Shown here in pieces: positions 10,101 through 19,100 of a stretch of 60,000 bases of DNA. The stretch is from NCBI GenBank assembly GCA_905221605.1, contig CAJNDS010000802.1, positions 64,001 to 124,000 of the forward strand. The letters are read 5' to 3'. A program made the translations under genes and the position numbers. The notes under the pieces are model-generated. The model saw nothing but the letters and a program-made list of their open reading frames with translations, was not told the origin of the DNA and ran no database searches. The DNA comes from Symbiodinium natans (taxonomy: Eukaryota; Sar; Dinophyceae; Suessiales; Symbiodiniaceae). Positions within the stretch are counted from its first letter, which is position 1. Each line of letters opens with the position of its first letter.

Positions 10101-13100
10101 AGAGAGGGAGAGAAATAAAACAAATAAACCAAATAAAAACGAAAAGACAGAGAGAGTGACTGCTAGTCCTTATCGTAACCTCTTCTGCTTAGCTTCTGTA
10201 CACTGTCGCAGGTCCGCGGCTTCTAGCTCGTGGAGCGCGCGGATCACCTCGCCGTGCTGGCCCTCCATCATGGCGATCCGCGCCCTTGTGACGGCCAGGT
10301 CTCGCAGTGTCCGGCCATCGCCATGGACGCGAGCGTGGTGCTCCGCCTCACTGGTAAGCGTGCAGGCCATCCAGAGCTCCGCATGGTGCAGGCACTCTTT
10401 ACCCAGTTCGGCCCAAACCTGATAGGCATAGAGCTGACCAATCGACCAGGGCGTCGCTACCCGATGTTGATCACCTTTCGGCAGTTGCACTGTGAGCCAG
10501 GGTGGGTCCGGAGTATCTGCTCCACTCCGGCCTGCGCGTTGGCTTCGCACCTGTTCCAGCTCCTCCTTGAAGCTGCTGAACGTTTTGGGCAGCTCCTGCA
10601 AGTCCAACTCGGCTTCGGCTTGCAGGGCCTTGGAGTATTCCCGCAGTCGGCAAGCTGCTGCGAAGCGTGCCAGGCGAAGCTTCGCTGTGCAAGCAACGGC
10701 CAGTTTCACAGAAGGGCTCTCGAAGGCAGAGGCCAACTGGCAATGCAAGCAAAGCAAAGGCAAGGCCATCAAATGGTAGCCATGCTCCTCCAGGTCGTCT
10801 TCCAGGGCCATCAAAGTAAAGAAACTTACCTGCGGCCTGGAGAAAGCCTCTGGATGCCCCACCCAGGTGCATGTGCTGCTCCAGACCAATCCAGCAAGCT
10901 CTGCACGCTTAAAGACCTCCGCTAAGACAGAGGGTGGAGACTCCGAGGTAGCCGAGGCAGCGCTCTCTCGCCAAGGCCACTTCTCCATGCAGGCCCAGTC
11001 GGCAAGGCGTACCGGCAGTGAGAAGCACGGTGCCAGGTGAAGAATATCCTTCTCCTCCTGCTTTTACGGACAGGTACAGAAATGTACAGAAGTTGACTGT
11101 GATGCATGCTCACGCGACATGACAAGAACGGTCCTTCTTCCCTACCTTTGTTGCATCAGCAGCTGCATCTCCCTCCTGCACTGGGCACAATGACAGAGGA
11201 ACACTTCCTTCGCGATCTGCAGTACGGGACGACAGTGACTACTTGTGACTACCAGTCAGCAACTGAGCCTCTTCTCCACTCCGGTTCACAACCTTTTCTC
11301 AGTCCTTCTGCATCTTGTTGTGCAACTCCTGTGCGAAGGTGTTTGCCAGCCTTTGCATCAGGAATCACCAGCACAATGGCAGGTGTACAGATGCACAAAT
11401 GCACAAAGCGAGAATGGCCACAACGTGCAGCCAACAGCCGCCAACAGAAAGTTCCAGAGGTGCTGGCAAGGAGCTCGAGCGAGGACTCGAAGAATCGCAC
11501 CGCGAAGTGTGAGGCAGCTTGAAGCGATGTGTGAACTTCTACTCCACATGTGAGCTGTGCCTTCAGCCCTTGTATTCGGCAGAGCGACTCGAAGTTATGA
11601 GCGAAGAGCTCTGCCTCCACTTCGTCGTCTTCTTCCTGCTTTTGCTGCTTCTTGGACTTTGCAGCGACGCTGGCGCTTTTCTTTGAGGTCCGGGATCCGG
11701 CTCGGGAACCTGCACGCGAGCCCGCTCTCGAGCCTGCGCGTGAGCCTGCACGAGAGCCCGCCCGAGAGCCCGCCTTGGAGCCTTTGGAGCTCTTACCGGC
11801 TCGCGAAGCGCCCATGGCACTCTTGCCCGCCACGCTTCGGCTCGCGCTGCCCTTCTTCTTCTTCTTCCGGGACATGCGGCTGCTCTGGCTCCCGGCACGG
11901 CTGCCGGCACGGCTCCCGTGGCGGCTGGACTTTCCCGCTTGGCTTCCGGCCTTGCTGCTGCCCATGCGGCTACCAGCTTTGCTGCTGCCCTTCTTGCTTC
12001 CGAACTTGGACTCGCTCTTGTCCCAGTCCGAAGGGGCTACGGAGCTGCCGTCGTCACTTCCATCTCCTCCGCCGTCTCCATGGGTGGCACCATAAAAGCC
12101 GTCGTCGCCGCCAGCCTCCTCCTCGTCCTCATCCTCGGAGCCCTCCTCGATGTCAAGCAGGAGATCCGAAGCTGCTGCCAGTTGCTCCAGAGCATCCGAG
12201 ACTGGAAAGCCATTCCGCAACAGCCAGTCGGCAAATTGCATCCGGACTTCCACCACCTCTGGCTGCATTGCAGCCTGCAAGACGTTGATTGCTTTGGTGA
12301 AGGCTGTGATCTGATCTTTCGGCTGCGAGCTGGCCGAAACCAGCACCAGCCAAATGTTTGCCTGAGCCTTCGCTTGGCTTTCCTGGTGCGAGGTGGAGAG
12401 ACTCACATCGCCGAACGTGCAGTTGACAAATAGTGACAGTATGGGGCTAGAAATATACAATGACGTTGAAGCTAAGCATATGAAGCCTAAAGATGTCTTG
12501 CAGTGCCCTGCCTTCATCTTCCCCATGGCGACCGTGACATTCTTCCCTTGATGACTGAGGGCCAACATCCTCAGGGACCAAAGCCGGCGATGGGAGGAGG
12601 TCGGTACGGCCACAAAAGCATCTTTCAGCATATCGTGGATCTTGTCCCATTGATGCTGGTCAGCATAGCAGTCCTTATACTCCATGCAATGATTCGACGA
12701 GACTTGAGACTCAAACCCCCTAGCACCTGTTGCTCTAGTCTTCCAACCTGCGGACTCGTGGTCTTGAGATGTCTTGAGATGTCTTGAGGGTGTGATGCTG
12801 CTCGGCTTCGTAGAGCGCTGCGTAGAGGGCTGCGAAAAAGTATGGGTCCTCGTTGAACTTCACAGCCTTGGCAGCATGCTTTAGTGCTGAGATCCTGCGG
12901 CAAAGGCTCACAAAAGGCTCCTTAAGGTGTGGGCCGCAAGAGCACGCGTGGCCTTCAGGAATGGCTCTATGAGCCTTTGCGCGATGGCCGTCTTTGCTCA
13001 GGGCACGCACTTGAAGGTACTAAGCCACTCTGTCTCAAGTCTGTCCATGCTGGGCACAGCGCATCTGCCGCGTCTCCCCGGAGTGCATGAGAGGTAGCGA

Positions 13101-16100
13101 CACGTTCCTCAGCGGCCGTGGCATGCACCAGAACCTTTGTCTCATCCTCACGAACTTTTCTTACGAACACAAGGTCACAATTACGTCCGAAGTTGGGTGC
13201 CAACTCAACTAGGGCTGAAGTCGCCAGGTCACCACAAGGCACTGGCACCAAAGCTTGCCAGTTCCTTGCAGATTTGGGGCTTGGTGTTGAGGCCCTCGCC
13301 CCCTCTTTGGCTACTAGGCTTCTCAGTTGAAACACTCCCAAAAAATTAATCGCTTCCTCATTCATCTTCTCAGAAACGAGCCTACTAATCCTGATCATCT
13401 GGCCGGGCTACATGGTTGTTGGTCACCATGGCGTACTCACAGCAGCATTCGAATTGCTCCACAGACATTCGCCTGCGAAACAAGAAGCGTGCAATAGCCT
13501 GGTGCTGTCTGAGTCTATGAGTACTTTCCTGCTCGAAACAATAGGAGTTTGTCGCACCTCAGCTTGGTGAGGCTCTCCTTCTCCTGACAAGTTACATTCC
13601 CAAGCGAACGAAACCACAGTGGAGGGCGACTCTCATGACTCTCATGCTCACATCTCTTCACTTCTTCACTTCTTGCCTGCTTCAACGGGTCCACCAAGGA
13701 CGCGAACACTTCACCGCACAGTGCATGGCAAGCACCCCGCCAGCGAAGCAGCGATGGGGAGGCGTACCTCCGAGCGGCCGTGCAGCTTGTGGCAGACATG
13801 CGGCATGCGTTGTGCTTTGTCACACGCTGCAGCTATGAACCACGGAACGTCGGGCGCTTATGCATCCCAATCGGGGGTGAAGCGCACTTTGGCATGGGCG
13901 CGTTCAAATCTCCCAGGCCCTGCACTCCACACATGAGGGCATACTTCGCACCTTGGTGCACAGCTGGCGCACTCGCGATCGAAACAAGAGCGCAAAGGCT
14001 TGCAAGGGCCGCAGCCGGTGTTCGGATTCATGGGTGGCTTCAGGCATTGCCGGCCGAGTCTGTCGAGAACCGCATCTCACGTCTAGCACCACGAGCCGTT
14101 GTGGCATTGCAGTCCTACAACTTCTTACATCAAGCGCCTGGTCCATAACTCGACCCAAAGCGAGAGCATGGCCTGCCGCTGTGCGTGCCAGGGTCTCACA
14201 CACTACGTCGGCTTGCCGGCCATTGCTTGACTTGCAGCATCTTGTGGGCAAGATTCCTCGTCGTTTGAAGCTGGCGTCCATTTCTGCAACAGCGCAACAG
14301 CCTTCAGAACGTTTAATAACGTTTAACATACACGGTGCTGATGGAGAAAGCACAGTGGCACTGCGAAGCGTGTTTAGGCGGCCGGGTCCTGGTCTACAAA
14401 CTTTCTTGCTTCCTCGCCATCCTGCCCACAAAAGACGTGCTGATGTCTGCGCATCCCCGGCCACCAGATGTCGAGCCGGGTGTCCGTTACACAATCAATC
14501 AATATATGTGTATGTGTATATATATATGTGTGTATGTATAAAAAATAATTATTCATTTATTTATTCATTTATCGAACTTCAGGCTTCACCGAGGGTAGGA
14601 TCGAAACATCTTGGCCTTCAATCAGCAGAACGCATGACCAAATGACCACAAACTACTTGCCACATGCAACAACTCCACGAAATCTTCTCACTAGAGCGCT
14701 GCAGAAACTGACATGGCACTGAGCATCTTCACAAGCTCTCGAGTTCGAGATCAAGGTTTGCTTGCTGTGTCTCTGCTTGGTTAAAGCTGGCGCGACATTG
14801 GACTTTCGGGAAACATCAAACCCATGTTCAGATGTTTCTGGCCTCGATATCAGATATCGAAATGTAGATTCTACATTTCGAAGCAGCGTAGAACAGCCCA
14901 AGTTTGAGGCTTCGCAAAAAGCACATATCATCAAGTTCTAAGGTATTCTACTTAGCCAATGTCGACACGCCGACTGGATGATTGCACAGGTGCGGAAGGT
15001 TTCGGCAAGGACGTCCTTCGCCTTGGGCATGCTCATGATGGCCACCATGATGTCTACTTCGCTTCCCTGCAGCAGGTTACCACGGTTAGCACCAAGAAGC
15101 CCACGTCATGCCTGGACTGTGTCTCATCACGTCTCTGTCATGCTGTCGCAGGCGATGCCTGCAAGTCACTCGGATCCACAACTTCCGGTCCTGCAGGCAG
15201 GATTACTTCACCCATGCTATACATGCCAGGACACACTGCCAGTCCAACCTTTCTTGTCTTTGCCAGCTGGCGCCTGGCGGAGAGTGACAGCTTACTTACA
15301 GTACCATCCAAGGCTTAGCGGCTAAGACCTAGGGCGCTCAGAGTTTGACCGACATCCAGATGCCGCGGCGACCCTTCGGCCTAACTGCCGCAGGCAATAT
15401 AGCCTGCGGCTTTGCGTTGTAAGTTTTGCGGTTCAAAAAGATTCCTCATTCCCTCCGCTTACCTGTCACCGCTCCTGTTCTAATTTTGGGAGCACGTCAG
15501 GCTGGCGTCAGGTTTCCCCGCGCTGAAAAAGCCAATGGAGCCGGGCTTTCTAGACCCAAGACCCAAAAAGCTTCCCAGTCCAAGCCTCTATAGTCTCATT
15601 TGGTTTGAGGATGGTTGATCACCCGCTCGGTAGAGTTCTGAGCCACAAGGCCACAAGTAGCAAGAGTACCAAGCGTTTCAGCTCTTCCTGCAGGTTTTCG
15701 CCGTTCGGCGAGCCAGGGCCCCTCAAGACTTAAGACTTTCTTGCCGACAGGATCATCAATCTGCGATACGGGGGCCCACTTGGAACACACGAAGCACAAG
15801 GAGCAAACGCCCTAGATTTCGGAACTCCGCAAGGTAGCAGTCAAATCAGCCGGTGCCGCAGCTTCGAGTCGCGCAGGCCGAAGCTTCGTGACATCAGGCA
15901 GTGGCTTCTCGTTCTCCTGGCGCTGTGAGGCGCTGTGCCCGTAAGGGCCTGACACGCGCTCTCTCCAGGGCTCCTTACAAAGCTGCGCCACCCGGGCCAT
16001 GATGTCCTTCCGCTGACATGCGCCCAAGCGCTTCCTCAGGGCTCGAAATTGCACCAACATCATCGCACATCGAACGCACCTCACACCAGCACAAGAACCC

Positions 16101-19100
16101 CAGATCTCCAAAATGGCCAAGCCACAGCACCGCAAGCTCGTCCGTCTCAAGCACTTTCAGGTTGCCCACAGCCACATTTGCATTGATGTGGGCAAGAGTA
16201 AGGCAAGCAGCGAGCTCAGGCTTCAACTCACCTTTGCCAGACTCAGACTACAGTACGAATCACAGCAGAAGGTGCGAAAAGTCCATGTAGTCTTGCTTTC
16301 GATGCTGACTTGCGTGGCATGAAGCTGTCTGGTAGCGCCGTTGGGCCCGTAAGGTATTTCTGAATCTCTTGTAGAGCCGCCCGGTAATCCTGCGCGGTCA
16401 GGTGAACAAGGCAAGTTTGCACGTCGACGTTCTCTTTAGATTCCGCACCCTTTCCTGCTCCCCCCCCTCCATATCCTGCAAGGTCCGCTTCAGCAACTTG
16501 GGCTCCTCATGGCCTCCATGGCTTCACAAGGCTTCACAAGGCTTCACAGACCACGCTTCTACCCGCTTTTGCAGCTCTTGCATTTGGGACTCAAAGCCGC
16601 TTTTTTCTAAGCAAGCAGCCGAACCAAACCATGTCCAGATGCAGGTTCCAGAAGTGTACCTGTGAAGAATCACAAGTGAGAAGAGACAGGGCCATGCACA
16701 GAGACCCCCGCTTTTCTTCAGAAAGGAGGGGAGTACCAAGCCATTGGCCACCATCCAGTACTGACCAAATTCTTGGCTCTTTGCCAACCCGTAGAGGATG
16801 TTCCTGTCAGCTGCAAGCTGCAATGGCATAAGACGCGGCACGCCGACAATCGTTCTGTAGGTACCTCATGTTACCTAACCCTAATAGACCCTAAACCCCA
16901 AACCCTAAGACCATGGGTCGGATTTTAAGACGCCCGCCTGATGAGTTCTCGCTTCTTGTCCGTGATGGCAGCCTTCTCCTTGTTGGGGCACCGTGCTGAA
17001 ACGGGGAAAGCGCAGGCTAGCAGTGTACACTCTTAACATCTTTCGTGATTTAAAGTTTACACCTCCGGCTCGGTAGATTTTGTCTTCTACAAATGCTCTG
17101 GATGCTTGCGAAACTTCCCACTCGGGATCAAACAGACCTAGCGAAGAACACAGTAACATAATTGCTACTCTTCTGGCTTCCATCTTCCTTCATACAGCAT
17201 GTCCCAGGTGATTTACACGCATGCTTGTTCCGCAGAAATCTCCTCGGGCGTCAATTCGCGAAATTGCTCCTGCCAGAAACTTGCATGGGGCGCCAGTTGA
17301 TACAAGCAAGCGCGGAGGAATCACAATGCCTAACCTATTAACCTCAATGTGTTCCATCATGCGCTAATGCAGCATGTCCTCACTGTCGCTGCCATCATCC
17401 GGAATCTCCTCTACAGGCTCCTGGGAAGTCGGATGCTCGCAAATCCGGAAAGCTTACGTGCAGTCGGGTACAAAGGAGCCGAAGAACTGGTGCTGATGCA
17501 GATGCAGTCACCTCCTTTTCCTCTGGGATCTCTTCGTCAATGCCGTTCCTGCGGTAGAGAAAAAAGTGCTGCATCTTGAGCCTTTACCCTATACACAGGC
17601 CAGATCCTTTCCCCAAGGGCCAGCCATCTTTCTAGGGCACTTCTAACTTTGATGGTTTAGTGAGAACATGGCTTGCAGCCCAGCATCAGAAGCCCCAAAT
17701 CTTCCACCTCCCATGACAGGCATTGCGACTTTGTGTATGCACAAGCCGCCAGCAGCAACGCCCCCTCGACTTCAATGGGCGCAGGGCCAAAGCTGATGGC
17801 ATCCACCGCAGTAGAAATAGCTTTGGTGCAGACCCTCACTGCAAATTCGCCCTCTTCCGCTCGGTGGGCCTCCAAGCCACAGCGGCACAGCAGCATTACA
17901 ATTTCTTTGGCTTTCTGAATGGTCTTCTCTCGTTCGCTTTGTGGCCGCTTGTCCAAGATGGGCTTCCCATCCATCTCGGCCTTGCCACCTGTCAGGGCAG
18001 TGGCAGGCGCTTGGTGAGGAAGCGGCTTGATGGGCTCCTTGTCGACGACGTGCCGGGGTGGCGGTTCGAAGGTGTCACTTAACTGCTGCATATTTTCTGG
18101 TGAGATCAGCTCGTCCAGGTAGGTCTCGAGCTTTGCATAAGCCTGCACTAGTAGGCTGTGATTTAGCTTCTTCTTCTCTTCGGATAGTGGCAAAACCTCA
18201 CCATTCTCATTCTTCGCACCGGTAACTTTGGAGACTTGGTCCAAGACTAACATAACCTGGTCCGCAGGGTCGGTCGGTTCTTCGTACAAAGTCGTCTTCC
18301 AGTAGAGCAGATGCAGCTGCTGGTCCATGGCACTGTCGAAGCGGCGTAGGTAAGGTGCAGGATCCCTCCCGAGGCCTCCACCATCGTCTGCCAGAATTTG
18401 CTTGACCGTATCGGGAAGCTCCCCGTCCGCAGCCGTATAGTCCAGCGCATTTGCGCGCTGGTATTCTGCGGCGCCCTTTGTCAGAAGATCGGAAGAAACC
18501 TCACAATGAGCGACCTCGAAGTGAAGCTGCACTCGCAAGTGAATCAACCTGTTCGACTGCATCTCTTCCAGCAGCTCGGAACATTTCTGCAGGGGCTTGT
18601 GGATTCGAAAGCGGTGTTGATCGCACATCAACTCGCGCGAAATGTTCCACATGACCACGGCGCACTCCTCGATCAGATCAGAAGCTTCAATCCTCTTGGC
18701 TGTCATGATGCACTGCTCGCAGAGTCTGACCGCCCTGTGCCGAGTTTCAACCTCTCGCTTTTCCTGCCCCTCTGCTGAGAGCAGCATCTTGGATGTCGGG
18801 TCCTCCTTCTTAACATTACACGCTTGCCAAACATCGCACTCTGCTTTGCATATGTCGAGAAGTATCCGGCCCCTGCCCGGGGGCATCTGAAACTTTTCCA
18901 GGCGAGCAACCATGCAAATGGCCAATGCCCAACTTTTGATTGAGCAAGCGGCACGGACTGCTAAAGAAAGCTCCACCAACATCTGGGGTTTCACGTTCCC
19001 TCGGGTGACTTGCCCGCCATCGGGCCGAGTTCGAGGATCGGCATTGAAGGCATCTCTTGCTGCCCGTAGATCGTACTCGCCATCAATGCTTGCCCAAGCC

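Noticed and set aside
10824-10829. GTAAGT donor-like site inside a CFAP46 exon
   Set aside because: The conserved family reading (SRPQ-VSFFTLMALEDDL) continues straight through it in frame.
15387-15419. Rho-independent terminator
   Set aside because: The hairpin is real, but the T-run is weak and the context is an intron in a eukaryotic gene.
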